Source: Conoideocrella luteorostrata
Lineage: Eukaryota; Ascomycota; Sordariomycetes; Hypocreales; Clavicipitaceae
Reading direction: 5' to 3'
NCBI GenBank assembly: GCA_032433595.1
Contig: JASWJB010000130.1
Span: 1 to 64,000, forward strand
DNA length: 64,000 nt
Both the position numbers and the translations under genes were made by a program. The notes under the pieces are model-generated. The model did no database searches. It was not told where the DNA came from and was given only the letters and a program-made list of their open reading frames with translations. Of this stretch, positions 32,867 through 43,625 are shown one piece after another (within the stretch, counting starts at the first letter, position 1; every line of letters begins with the position of its first letter).

Positions 32867-34291
32867 ATGTCTGAGGAGACAGAATATTTCTTTCTCGGCC
32901 TTCGTGGCTCGCGACTGAACTGGCTAGTAATCTTGGTCGCCGGCTTAGAGTTCTTGTAGGTGACAATCATAGTTCTGTAATCAGACAGCTGGAATATTAA
33001 TTTTTGCACACACATAGGCTTTTCAGCTATGATCAAGGTGTAATGGGTGGCTTGTTGACCTTGCCATCCTTTACAATGGTCTTTCCAGAGATTTGCACCA
33101 CCAAGGCCTGCTTTGAGGGTCTGAGCGCATCTGTCAGATCTACAATGTCGACGACTCAAGGTCAGTATCACATTGGCTGTATAGAGAATTACACAGAGCC
33201 TAACTTTCCTCAGGGATCGCTATTTCTTCCTACAACGCGGGTTGTTTTTGCGGCGCTTTGCTTGCCGCCTTTGTTGGAGACAAGCTTGGCCGCAGAAAGA
33301 CGATCTTCGTCGGATGCACTCTTGTGACCATTGGTGCAATTCTACAATTCTCGGCATTTGATCTTCCTCAATTCATCGTCAACCGTATTGTCTGCGGCTT
33401 TGGTACCGGTCTCAATACTGCCACCGTCCCTATCTGGCAGGCAGAATGCCTCCAACCTCATCGCCGCGGACCGGTCATGGCCGCCCAGACATCTCTCGTC
33501 ATTGCGGGTGTCATGATCAGCTACTGGCTTGACTTTGGGCTTTCCTACGCAGAGCCCAGCCAAGTCGCATGGAGGTTTCCAATCGCTTTCCAACTCGTCT
33601 TTTCGCTGTTTATCATCGCCACCATCATGTTCCTACCCGAATCACCCCGTTGGCTTATGTTGAAAGACAAACAAAAGGAGACTACTGCCACCATCAACGC
33701 ACTTTACGATTTACCTCGCAACGACCCTCTGGTTAGCGAGCAGCTAAGCGCCATTTACAAGACCGTCCATGTCGATGCTGATAAGAACTTCATGGCAATG
33801 TTCAGTCAAGGCCATCTAAAGAAACGTACCAGAACTTTCATTGCCGTTGCTGTCCATGTGCTGAGCTAACTGAGCGGTATCAACATCATTACATTCAACG
33901 CAGCCTCCATTTACGAAAACGAAATTGGTCTTTCGCCATTCCTCTCTCGCATTCTCGCCGCTTGCAGCGGAACCCAATACTTCTTCGCATCTGTGTTCTC
34001 AGTACCACTTGTCAAACACTTTGGCCGTCAGCCCCTTTTGTTGGCCTACCAATCATCTATTTCCTCTTCCCCGAGACTTGGGGACGTTCTCTGGAGGAGA
34101 TTGATCTGATCTTTACCGGGTCCAAGAATATCTTTGATGCCGTCAGGCGAAGCAAGACCATGGAGAGGCACTTTGATAAGAAGGACAATCTTATCGAGGG
34201 TTCCGTAGCTGATGTGGAGCAAATGTCTGGTCAAAGCGGAGAAGTCGTGAAAGGGGTAGACGTCCAATACGTCGAGTCGACCAAGATGTAA
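32867..34291 (+). pseudogene. MFS sugar/quinate-type transporter, inactivated
   Basis: Exon 1 starts at 32867 (MSEETEYFFLGLRGSRLNWL); introns 32956-33017 and 33161-33213 splice in frame. Sugar-porter signatures: FSYDQGVMGGLL, GDKLGRRKTI, NTATVPIWQAEC, FLPESPRWLML and PETWGRSLEEID. Two lesions: TAA at 33867-33869, where CAA (Gln) is expected in LQQLSGINIITF, and near 34040 an internal deletion with a frame change that joins KHFGRQPLLL (about TM7) straight to PIIYFLFPETWG at the end of TM12, losing about 150-200 residues. Would have imported the cluster's substrate (plasma membrane). Confidence 0.88.
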
Positions 34292-34639
34292 TTTACGGAT
34301 GCACAGTTACGGCTATAAAGCCTTCTTTCTCACGGAAGGCTTCTGGACTGTAATTGCTGGACGGTTATGGGCGGGCCAAGCATGCCGCACGTGTTGTTAG
34401 CATAAATGCCTCCTCGGTTTGGGGTAAAATTAACTAGTCGCCGGATCATTACTCGCTAGCCTGTCCAATCACTCGTCCGCATAGCGTTGCCAAAGTGTTG
34501 GATCTCTCAAACATCAGTGGAGTAATACAACGGGTTTTCGTGTGGAATACGCCCCATAGCCTGGTCAGCTAAACCTAGACCAGCGCGCCCTGGTTACGGA
34601 TCTGTAGGATATTGCTCTAGCAGCCAGGGCTGGCAAGGA

Positions 34640-34793
34640 ATCAGGCATACTCAGGATAAAGCTAAAGTATTCAATTCATTTAGGTTTGTCTAAGAAGAGA
34701 AGAAGAAGAGGAGGAATTCCCGCGAGCACGCCGTATAAAAGAGGCGTGCTAGGGTGGCCACGTGACCTTGGCCGTTCGTTTGACGAGGGATTT
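34640..34793 (-). mobile_element. LTR family B, interrupted
   Basis: GCTAAAGTATTCAATTCATT, the AAGAAGAAGAGG tract, GCCGTATAAAAGAGGC and GACGAGGGATT match family B. Its last bases are replaced by a family A LTR, so A inserted into B. Confidence 0.75.
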
Positions 34794-34980
34794 TGTGGGT
34801 TGCACAGGGTTGTGCAATGATCTAGATCATCGGCTTCAAATGCAATATATTGTATAATCTCTGTCTATCTAAGAAGAAGAAAACAAGTCTAGTTGGGAAG
34901 CTCGATATCGCCGTATAAATATCGTGATCGAAAGGTGACCACGCGACCTGTTCCATGCTTCCTATTGTGCTTGACGGAGG
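34794..34980 (-). mobile_element. LTR family A, truncated, nested in family B
   Basis: Begins TGTGGGTTGCACAGGG, has TATAAATATCG and GGTGACCACGCGACC, and breaks off after GCTTGACGGAGG without the ATTCCAACA end. Confidence 0.75.
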
Positions 34981-34984
34981 TACC

Positions 34985-35645
34985 CTCGCCGCAAGCCGGC
35001 AGAAATTGTTGTTTCGGAGGTAGAGGCACCGAGATCCAGTTCGAGAGAGGGTGTATTTGACTTTTGCTTGCCTGCGAGCAGGAAAAAGTCTGCCATCAGA
35101 CACGAATGCTCTATGCCTTGCCCAACTGCCACTGCCACTGCTGCTGCCACTGCCATATACCCTGACCCAGTGCGATTGCCCGCAGAGCGCGTCGAAGCCT
35201 TCAGATTTTACCGCACCGTGATTTTGCTTTTTACAGGACCTTTTGCAGGGCTTAACCATGTATATAAGTGAGTCGGTGTGTGAGCAGGTGTGTGAGCAGG
35301 TGTGTGCAGTCTTGGTGTAAGTCCAGCAAGAGGGGCTCGACACCCAGCGCACTAAACGGCGCAAAATCTGGCGCAAATGATTCAGAAAAGCTCAGCGCAC
35401 ACGATGCGCACAGCTAAAGCCTGTGAACATGCGAATTAAGGACTCCCGGCGTGCCCGGAAACTCTGTGGCGGGCAGCGCACAAAATGCCGGCGGGATGGT
35501 GGTTTTTTGATTGAGTTGTAAGCGGAAAAGGGAGGAGACTGTAGGCCATTTTCCGAGGAGAACATTAACGTCCTTTAGGTCTTTTACTTTGTGGAGTAAA
35601 TAAAAAGACCTTCAGGACTAGTGTTCTCCTCGGAAGACGCACAGC
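34985..35645 (+). repeat. full-length GC-rich arm with terminal hairpin
   Basis: The only arm in the window present in full in direct orientation: distal part (ATTTTGCTTTTTACAGGACC, GTATATAAGTGAGTCGG), then GGCGGGCAGCGCACAAAATG, then a hairpin at 35555-35640 (CCGAGGAGAACATT ... GTGTTCTCCTCGG). The next array starts at its end. Confidence 0.75.
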
Positions 35646-36850
35646 GCCACGAGGGGTATTATAAGTCAGTTAACGGGATTGTTGAAAGGTTCAAATGTCG
35701 GAAGTCGTACAGGCGCTGCCGGGCGCATGAGATCGCAGGTTTAATCTAACGAGGTCGTTAAAAGGTTTAAATCTCGAAAGGCCTACAGGCGTGAAATACC
35801 GCAAGTCAATCTAACAAAGACATTGAAAAGGCTGAAATCTCGGAACGTATAGGCTCTGCAAGAAGCATCGGATATTGCAGGTAAAGGTTAGAATGTCGGA
35901 CAACGTACTGGCTGCAAGAAGCAATGAGGCATTGCAGGTCAATCTAACGAGCTTGTTCAAGGATCAATTCTTGGAAGATATACAGGCGCTACCGAAGCAC
36001 CAGACATTATAGGTCAGTCTGACAAGCTCGTTGAAAAGCCTTAAATCTCAGAAGTATATATCGCAAGTAAATCCAACGAGTTCGTTGAAAGGTTCAAACC
36101 CCAGAAGACGTACACTGCACAAAGCATCAGATATCGAAATTGAGTTGACGGGTTCGTTGAAACGGTCAGGCGCTGCAAGAGGCATCAGATCGCAGCTCAA
36201 TCTGACGAGTTCGTTGAAAAGGTTCAAGTCTCGGAAGATGTATAGGTGCGCAAGAAGAAAAAGATATCGCAAGGAGCTCATCGAAACGGTTCAGATGTCG
36301 GAAGAGGTACACGCGCTTTCGAAGCATTAAACATGGCAGCATTAGATAACCCAAGTCAGTTAGCGAGAAGTTGAAAAGGCTTAAATCTCGCAAGACTTAC
36401 AGGCTGCAAGGAGCTCGTTGAAAGGTTTCAATCTCGGAAGATGTACAGGTGTGCAAGAAGCAACAAATATCGCAAGGAGTTCGTCGAAACGGTTCAAATG
36501 TCGGAAGTTATACACGCTCTTTCGAAGCATCACATATCGTAAATTATTATAATCGGATTGTTGGCCGCTATCTAATTTAGTTAGCTGATGAGCTCGTTGA
36601 AAGGTACAAATCTCGGAAGACGTATAGGCTCTGCAAGAAGCATCGGATATGGCGGGTCAATCTGACGAGCTTGTTGAAAGGCTTAAATCTCGTAAGACGT
36701 ACAGCATGAAATACCGCAAGTCGGTCTGACGAAGGCGTTGAAAAGGCTCAAATCTCGGAAACGTTTAGGCTGCAAGAAACTCGTTGAAAGGCTCGAATCT
36801 CGGAAGACGTACGCTGCAAGAAGCATCAGACATGGCAACTCAATCTGACC
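35646..36850 (+). repeat. 78-bp repeat array
   Basis: About fifteen units. The last ones keep the coding register, LQEASDMATQSDQDDEDVQD, into the acidic block. Confidence 0.85.
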
Positions 36851-37930
36851 AAGACGATGAAGATGTTCAAGATGCGATCATCGTCGCCACAGGTAGAAAG
36901 ATGGCCAGGAAGACGGTCACGGTAATAGCGGCCAGGAGACGGAGAAGTCAGCTGCTGCTGAAAATGATGATGATGATGATGGCCGCCACAGGTCAGCATT
37001 TCGGTCAGGATTCTGGTCATGGTAACAGCGGTCGGGACGGGGAAAATTCAGCTGATGATGATGTCGCTACTGCCGCTGCTGCTGCTGATGAGCGGTCAGC
37101 AGAGGGGAAAGGTCGGCACTCGGTAGTAGGAAGAGTTGGCTGATGATGATGATGATGATGATGTGCCGCCGCCGCTGCTGCTGCCTCTACTGATGATGGT
37201 GATGCCGTTGCTGCCAATGAGGATGTTGCTGCCCACGCAAGAAATGTCGCTGCTGCTCATGATGCCGCTACTGCTGTTAGCACTTGAGAGAGGGGAAAAA
37301 TCAGCTGATAATGATGATGGCCACAGGTCAGGATTCCGGTCGGATTTCTGGTCAAGATCGTAGCGGTCGGGAGGTGGAAAAGTCAGATATTGCTGCCACG
37401 CAACAAATGCCGCTGCTGTTAGCACTGGAAAGAGGGGAAAAGTCAGCACTCATGAGAGGGAAGACTCAGCTGATAATGATGATGGCGCTGCTGCCCAAGC
37501 ATGAAATGTCGCTGCTGCTGATGATGGTGATTCCGTGCTGCTCTCAGCACTTGGGAGAGGGAAAAGGCAGCACTCACGAGAAAGAGTCAGCTGATGATGA
37601 TGCTGCCGCTGCTGCCGGTCATGATGCTGGTGATGATGACGCTGCTGCTGCTGCTGCTGCTGCTTCTGATGATGATGATGATGATGGCCACAGGCCAGGA
37701 TTTTGGTCATGATTGTAGCGGTCGGGAGGGGAAAAGTCGGCCGATAACGATGATGATGATGCCACAAATGGTGCTGCCGCCGCCGATGATGCCGCTGCTG
37801 CTCATGATGCCACTGCTGCTGTCAGCACTCGGGAGAGGGGGAAAGTCAGCACTCACGAGAGGATGAGTCAGCTGATAATGATGATGACGATGCGGCTGCC
37901 GCTGACAATAATGATGATCCTGCTGCTGCT
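36851..37930 (+). repeat. GAT/GCT low-complexity block
   Basis: Starts DAIIVATG, then a GHDSSGRE-like segment and long Asp/Ala runs with LERGEKSALTRE-type spacers repeated four times. Confidence 0.8.
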
Positions 37931-38400
37931 GTTGATGCTTCCCACGCAAGACAAGAAGAGCAGCGTCCAAGGTGCAAGAAAAGCAGGGCTTGGCCGGTAG
38001 GAGAAGGAGTGGAGGGGTGGCTGGTACGTAACACAAGAGTAACACAGTAACAACAAAACACAGCATAGCAACCAGCGCACAAGATACAGAGAAAACCAGC
38101 GCATAAAATGCAGCAAATCGCAGTGCACAAGGTATGCTAATAGACAGAGCATAAAACAAAACACCTGGTGCAAAATCTACGAAAAACCTGCTTGGTCAGG
38201 AACCCAGCGACAAAGGGCTGGCTTACAGACGCAGCAATACGGCACAATATAACACGTCACAACAGCAATACCACAAGACTAAACCTTGTGCAAAAGATGC
38301 AAAAAAGCCCAGCGCATAAGGTGTGATCAAAAGCAAGGCATAAAACAAAAAAATAGGTCCTGCCTAGTCTCAACAGTTACACGATCGCAACTCGACGACC
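37931..38400 (+). repeat. A/C-rich tail repeats
   Basis: Begins CACGCAAGACAAGAAGAGCA; two to three tail units before palindrome 2. Confidence 0.75.
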
Positions 38401-38480
38401 AGCGCTCGCAGCAGGCTCAAACCTGGCGCAAGAGACTCGCAGAGACGCAGCGCACACAATGCGATGAGAATAAAGCCGTT

Positions 38481-38806
38481 CCCGGCGCGCGCGGCAACTC
38501 TGCGGCGGGCAGCGCACAAAATGCCGGCTTTTCAGCTCGGGTTGTGAGCAGACAAAGGAGGAGACTGTGGGCAGGAAAAGGAGGAGGACAGGGGCCGTTT
38601 TCCCAAAACTAGGACTACACGTCACTTGTAGTTATTACTCTCTACTTAGAGTGGTAACTGCAAGGTCTCCATCCTAGTCTTGGGAAAACGGCCCCCTGTC
38701 CTCCTCCTTTTCCTGCCCACAGTCTCCTCCTTTGTCTGCTCACAACCCGAGCTGAAAAGCCGGCATTTTGTGCGCTGCCCGCCGCAGAGTTGCCGCGCGC
38801 GCCGGG
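38481..38806. repeat. palindrome 2 (GC-rich arms)
   Basis: Arms 38481-38614 and 38671-38806 are near-identical reverse complements. Both carry the private variant GCCGGCTTTTCAGCTCGGG and GGAGGAGGACAGGGG, absent from palindromes 1 and 3. Centre has TACTCTCTACTTAGAGTGGTA. Confidence 0.9.
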
Positions 38807-39110
38807 AGCGCCTCACTTCGCAATTCTTTTCACTGCATCGTCATTGCCGCGTTCGTGCGAGTCTTTTGCGCCAGGTTTCGTGCCGTTTGGTGCGCTGCGT
38901 GTCGAGCCCCTATTGCTGGGCCCAGACCGGGACCGCACACGCGCAGCCAGTCAGCCAAATCGCCCACTCACTACCGCTGGGGGTATATACATGTACAAGT
39001 CTTGCAAAAAAGTCCTGTAAAAGGCGAAATCACGGTGCGGCGAGATCCGGCAAAATCCGCGCGGCTGCGTCGGGCGTTTCTGCATCGTTTGCGCCAGGTT
39101 CCGTGCCATT
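38807..39110 (-). repeat. distal part of mirrored arm
   Basis: Homologous to 11231-11575, with GTATATACATGTACAAG and TTGCAAAAAAGTCCTG. Broken by a 13-base G run (39111-39123), after which a catabolic-gene fragment begins. Confidence 0.75.
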
Positions 39111-39117
39111 GGGGGGG

Positions 39118-39450
39118 GGGGGGGGCGAAAAACCTGGAGAGGCATGACGAGCTTTACTGGAGCGCGAAGAAGTGGCTTGAGGGTGAGGCAATTGAGACTT
39201 AGATAGGCCTGAAGCGAGTATAATAGACATTTTATATACTCTGAATCGTGACTTCAGTTGAATCCCACTGAACCATTCCTAGGCTATTTTCAACGTTTAC
39301 AAATCGGCTCGAGCATCCTCGCCAGCCCAAGCCCGCCGGATCAATTCCCTGACTGGTGCCCGCTCTACCTTGCAGGGACTCCAGTATGGCTTTGCCAGTG
39401 CCAACTCGGCCGCCTTGTCGATATCCTCCTCCTTGAATCCCTTCCATCCT
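39118..39450 (+). pseudogene. inverted duplicate of SnoaL 3' end and reductase 3' end
   Basis: 39120-39199 encodes [20 protein letters not shown], a copy of the SnoaL pseudogene's C-terminus. Farther along, the reverse complement encodes the reductase tail (RELIRRAWAG-like, GEDARADL and stop) at about 39290-39340. Order and orientation are those of 27300-27870 reversed, but without the 286-bp element at 27453-27738. Neither gene part is functional. Confidence 0.85.
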
Positions 39451-39539
39451 GAATTCCTGCCTTAGGCCCAGAGGCCACGTAACCTTTCTCTCACATCCCG
39501 TGTATCAACACATCCGGTCCACACACACATATGTAATCC

Positions 39540-40012
39540 AACAGAAAGCATCAGATACTGCAAGTCAATCTGACGAGCGTGTGGAAAGGCTTAAATCTCG
39601 AAAGACGGACAGGCATGAAATACCTCAAGTCGATCTGACGAAAACGTTGAAAGCCTAAAATCTCGGAAGACGTACAGGCTGCAAGAAACCCGTCGAAAAG
39701 TCTCAATCTCGCAAGACGTACACTGCAAGAGGCATCAGAAATCGCAAGTCAATCCAACGAGCTTGTTGAAAGTCCCGCAGGGCATACGGACATTTTGACA
39801 GCGTCAGATAAGGCAAGAAGCATCAGACATGCAGTTAATATGACGAGCGCAACGAATAGGCTCAAATCAAAAGACAGACAGGCTGCAAAAAGCATCAGGT
39901 CCATCACATCTCACAAGTAAATCTGACGAGCTAGTCAAAAATGTTCAATTCCCAAAAGACATACAGACAACGAGCTCGTTGAAAAAAGCTCAAATCTCGG
40001 AAGGCGTGCGGT
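39540..40012 (+). repeat. 78-bp repeat array (short)
   Basis: About six degenerate units, ending where a beta-lactamase-like fragment starts. Confidence 0.8.
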
Positions 40013-40021
40013 TACAGCCAC

Positions 40022-40520
40022 GTTGCAAAAACCGTCGAGCAGCGATACAGCTTATGGTTTTGGCTCCATCACAAAGTCCTTCATCTCTGCCGCAGTTGCG
40101 AAGCTGGTAGACGAGAAGAAGTTGGCCTAGACTACCCGCGTGGCAGATATTCTTCCCAAATTTTGTCACGACAGCCCGATAATCACGGATATGACAACTA
40201 TTACCGACACACTCAGTCATTGTTGCGGGCTTGATGGTCCCGGCGCAATGAGCTTGGCCTTTCAAGGTGATGGCGATATGCTTTGTCCGAAACACAGCCT
40301 TTTCCAGCTCGTCAATCACTTTGGCATCCAATTTCCCTTCCGGCGGAACTGGGGTTATTTGGTTTGGGGCTATTCCATCGCGGGGGCCATCATTGAGAAG
40401 GTGACCCATAAACCACTGAAAGATTATCTGTCTGAGGCACTCGTTCATCCCCTAGGCTTAAAAGCCACATCTTTCAGTCCTGGAGACTTTCAGCCGGGAG
40501 AGCTGTCTCGTCCCCATGTT
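40022..40520 (+). pseudogene. beta-lactamase/transpeptidase-like serine hydrolase fragment
   Basis: One frame reads SDTAYGFGSITKSFISAAVA, with the S-x-x-K catalytic motif (SITK), then KLVDEKKLA, an in-frame TAG (40128-40130), TTRVADILPKF, and later WGYSIAGAIIEKVTHK and VHPLGLKATSF. The Y-S-I in GYSIAG stands at the usual Y-x-N/Y-S position. The order and spacing fit the first half of class C beta-lactamase-family proteins of fungi. Where the TAG lies, Trp is expected (KLSW-T-T/D-RV), so TGG to TAG is likely. No start or C-terminus is present, and 78-bp arrays flank it on both sides. A captured gene fragment. Confidence 0.8.
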
Positions 40521-41045
40521 GGGCTGCAAGAGACATCGATATCGCAAGTCGATCTGACAAGCTCGCTGAAAAGGTACAGGCACTTCAAGAGGCATCTAGT
40601 ATCGCAAGTCAGCTGACGAGCTTGTTAAAAGTCTCAAATCTCGGAAGACGAACAGGCTGCAAGAAGCCCAGCGCATAAGATGACCCAGGAAGCAAGGCAT
40701 TAAACAAAACAGCTGGCGTGCAATTCGCCAAAAACCAGCAAACACGCCAACGACGACAACTCAGCCACCAGCGCACGCAGCAGGCCCAGACCTGGCGCAA
40801 AAGACTCACAGAGACACGCCGCACACGATGCAGGGGAAATCAAAGCGCTACCGGCGCTCCCGGCAACTCTGCGGCGGGCAGCGCACAAAATGCCGGCGGG
40901 ATGGTGGTTTTTCGCTTAAGTTGTAAGCGGAAAGGGAGGAGACTGTAAGTGATTTTCCGAGGAGAACAATAACGTCATCTAGGTCTTTTACTTTATGAAG
41001 TAAAGAAGAAGGCCATCAGGACTAGTGTTCTCCTCGAAAGACATA
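40521..41045 (+). repeat. array remnant, tail, arm and hairpin
   Basis: Two 78-bp units (40525-40660), a short tail, an arm (GGCGGGCAGCGCACAAAATG) and the hairpin at 40955-41040 (CCGAGGAGAACAAT ... GTGTTCTCCTCG). A much shortened composite unit. Confidence 0.7.
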
Positions 41046-41830
41046 CAGCGCTGCGAGAAGCACTAGGTATTGTGTCACAGGAAAATATGAGCCTATTTCA
41101 GGGTCATAACTACACATGAAAAGTGGCCTCTGGCTACGCCATTTTTCTGTGTGACATATTGCAAGTCAGTTGACGGGCTTGTCGAAAGGTTCAAATGTCG
41201 GAAGACGTACAGGCATAAAATACCGCAAGTCGATCCGACGAAGACGTTGAAAAGGCTTAAACATTGGAGGACGTACAGGCATCTGATATCGTAAGTCAAT
41301 CTGACAAGCTCGTTGAAAGGTTCAGGCGCTGCAAGAAGCATCAGATCACAGGTCAATCTGACGAGCTCATTCAAAGGTTCAATTCTCGGAAGACGTACAA
41401 GCGCTGTTGGACACTACACATCCTAGGTCGATCTGAAGAGCTCGTTGAAAAGGCTCAAAACTCGGAACGTAAAGGCGCTGCAAGAGGCATCTGGTATCAC
41501 AAGTCAGCTAATTAGCTCGTTCAAAGGTTCGACTCTCGGAAGACGTACAGGCTGCAAGGAGCTGATTGAACGGTTTAATTCTGGAAAGACGTGCAGGCTG
41601 CAAGAGGCATTCGATATCACAAGTCAGTCTTACCAGCTCAAGGCTCAAGTCTCGGAAGACGTACAAGCATCTGATATCGCAGGTTAATTTGACAAGCTCC
41701 TTGAAAGGTTCAAATCTCAGAAGACGTACACTGCATAAAGCATTAGATATCGAAAGTCAGTCGACGAGCTCGCTGAAAGGTTCAGGCGCTGTAGGGAGCA
41801 TCGGATGTCGCATGTCAATCTGAAGACGAG
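41046..41830 (+). repeat. 78-bp repeat array with MITE insertion
   Basis: About nine units, the first split by the MITE at 41073-41156. Confidence 0.85.
41073..41156 (+). mobile_element. 84-bp MITE with TATTG target duplication
   Basis: Begins TGTCACAGGAAAATATGAGC, ends TTTTTCTGTGTGACA; terminal inverted repeats TGTCACA/TGTGACA. Flanked by TATTG at 41068-41072 and 41157-41161. Removing it and one TATTG restores the array sequence AGGTATTGCAAGTCAG. Partial relative at 1259-1326. Confidence 0.9.
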
Positions 41831-42016
41831 GCAGATGTGCAAGATATGATGATGGTGGTGGCCACAGGTCAGGATTTTAGTCAGGAAGACGGTTACATAA
41901 GAAGCGGTCGGTAGAGGGAAAAGTTGGCACTTGGAAGAGGGGAAACGTTAGCACTCTGAAGAGTCGAAAATTCAGCACTTGGGGGAGGGGGAAAGTCAGC
42001 ACTTAGGAAAGGCAAC

Positions 42017-42049
<33 letters not shown>

Positions 42050-42540
42050 CCGCTGATGATGATGACAATGCCGCTGCTGCTCCTGCTGATGATAATGCCG
42101 TTGCTGCTGACGATGATGTTTTCTGCTCAGGCAAATGTTAAATCTGGGTCAGCGCCCAAGGTGCAAAAAAAGTAGGGCTTAGTTAGGGAGGGGAGAGGAG
42201 GCTAAGAAGTAACTCAAGAGTAACACGACAACACAGCACAATAATCAGCACACAAGATGAAGAAGAAAAAAGTAGCGCATAAGATACAGAATAGCATAGC
42301 ACATAAGGTGCATTAAAAAACAGTGCCTAAATCATCACACCTGGTGCGTAATGTACGAAAATTCTGCTTGGTTAGGGGATCAGACGCGCAACAACACAAC
42401 ATACCCTATAACTACAATAGTAATACTACGAGACAAAACCAAACCTGGTGCAAAAGATACACAAACACTCAGCGCATATGATGGAACATAAAGCGAGGCA
42501 TGAAACAAAAGACCTGGCGTGAAATTCACCAAAAACGTCG
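41831..42540 (+). repeat. GAT/GCT block followed by tail repeats
   Basis: Spacers and Asp/Ala runs to about 42130, then tail units with GGTGCAAAAAAAGTAGGGC and CCTGGTGCAAAAGATACAC. Confidence 0.75.
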
Positions 42541-42860
42541 CTAATAATCACAACTCAATCACCAGCGCACGTAGCAGGCCCAAACCCGGTGCAAAAGACT
42601 TGCAGAAACGCAGCACACACTGCAGACGAAATAACAGCGCTTCCGGCGCTTCCGGAAACTCTGCGGCAGCAGCACACAGAATGCCGGCTTCTCAGCTCTG
42701 GTTATGAGCAGAAAAAAGAGAAGACTGTGGGCAAGAAAAGAAGGAGGCTGCGGGACTTCTTGTCGAGACTAAGACAGTCTTCCTAATAGTTACTCTTTAC
42801 TGTACTCAGTACAAGTAGAGTAATTATTCTGAAGACGTAGTCGTAGTCTCAAGAAAACGT
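42541..42860 (+). repeat. GC-rich arm with terminal hairpin
   Basis: Arm with CTCTGCGGCAGCAGCACACA and hairpin 42765-42860 around TTACTCTTTACTGTACTCAG. Not mirrored. Next array starts at once. Confidence 0.75.
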
Positions 42861-43625
42861 ACAGGTATTACATATTAGCAAGTCGATCTGACGTGCTCGT
42901 CGAAAAGGCTCGATTCTCGGAAGACATGTAGGCGTTTTCGAAGTGTTGGATATCGCAAGCAGAATTAGACATTGCAATTCAGTTGACGAGCTCGTCGAAA
43001 GGTTTGAATATTGGAAGATGTGTAGGCTGAAACAAGCATCAGCCATTGCAAGTCAGTTGATGAGCTCGTCGAAAGGCTTAAATCTGAGAAGACGTACAAG
43101 TATTACATATCGCAAGTTGATCTGACGAGCTCGTTGAAACGTTCCAATGTCGGACGACGTACAGGCTGCAAGAGGCATTCGATATCGCAAGTCGATTTGA
43201 CGAGCTTGCTGAAAAGGTTCGAATATCGGAACGCACAGGCGCTACAAGAGGCATCTAGTATCGCAAGTCAGCTAAATATCTCGTCAAAAAGGTTCAAATC
43301 TCGAAAGATAGTCGCTGCAAGAAGCATCAGATATAGCAAGTTAGTTAACAAGCTCGTTAAAAGGTTCAGCCGCTATCGAAGCATCAAACATAGTAGGCCA
43401 ATCTAGCGAGGTTATTGAAAAGGGTTAAATCTCGGAAGATGTATGGGTGTGCAAGAAGCAAGAGATGTCGGAAGGAGCTTGTTGAAACGGTTCAAATGTC
43501 GGAAGATGTACACTGCACAAAGCATCAGATATCGAAAGTCAGTTGACGAGCTCGTTGTTGAAAGGTTCAGGCGCCACAAAAGACATCAGATCCATCAGAG
43601 ATCGTGCGGCAATCTGACAAAGACG
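42861..43625 (+). repeat. 78-bp repeat array
   Basis: About ten units. Ends in TCTGACAAAGACGATTTC, as does the array at 61620-61650, a shared junction with the low-complexity block. Confidence 0.85.

Noticed and set aside
38768..39202. 144-codon + frame as a new fusion gene
   Set aside because: It runs from repeat arm across a G run into a copied SnoaL tail; a chance fusion without start context.
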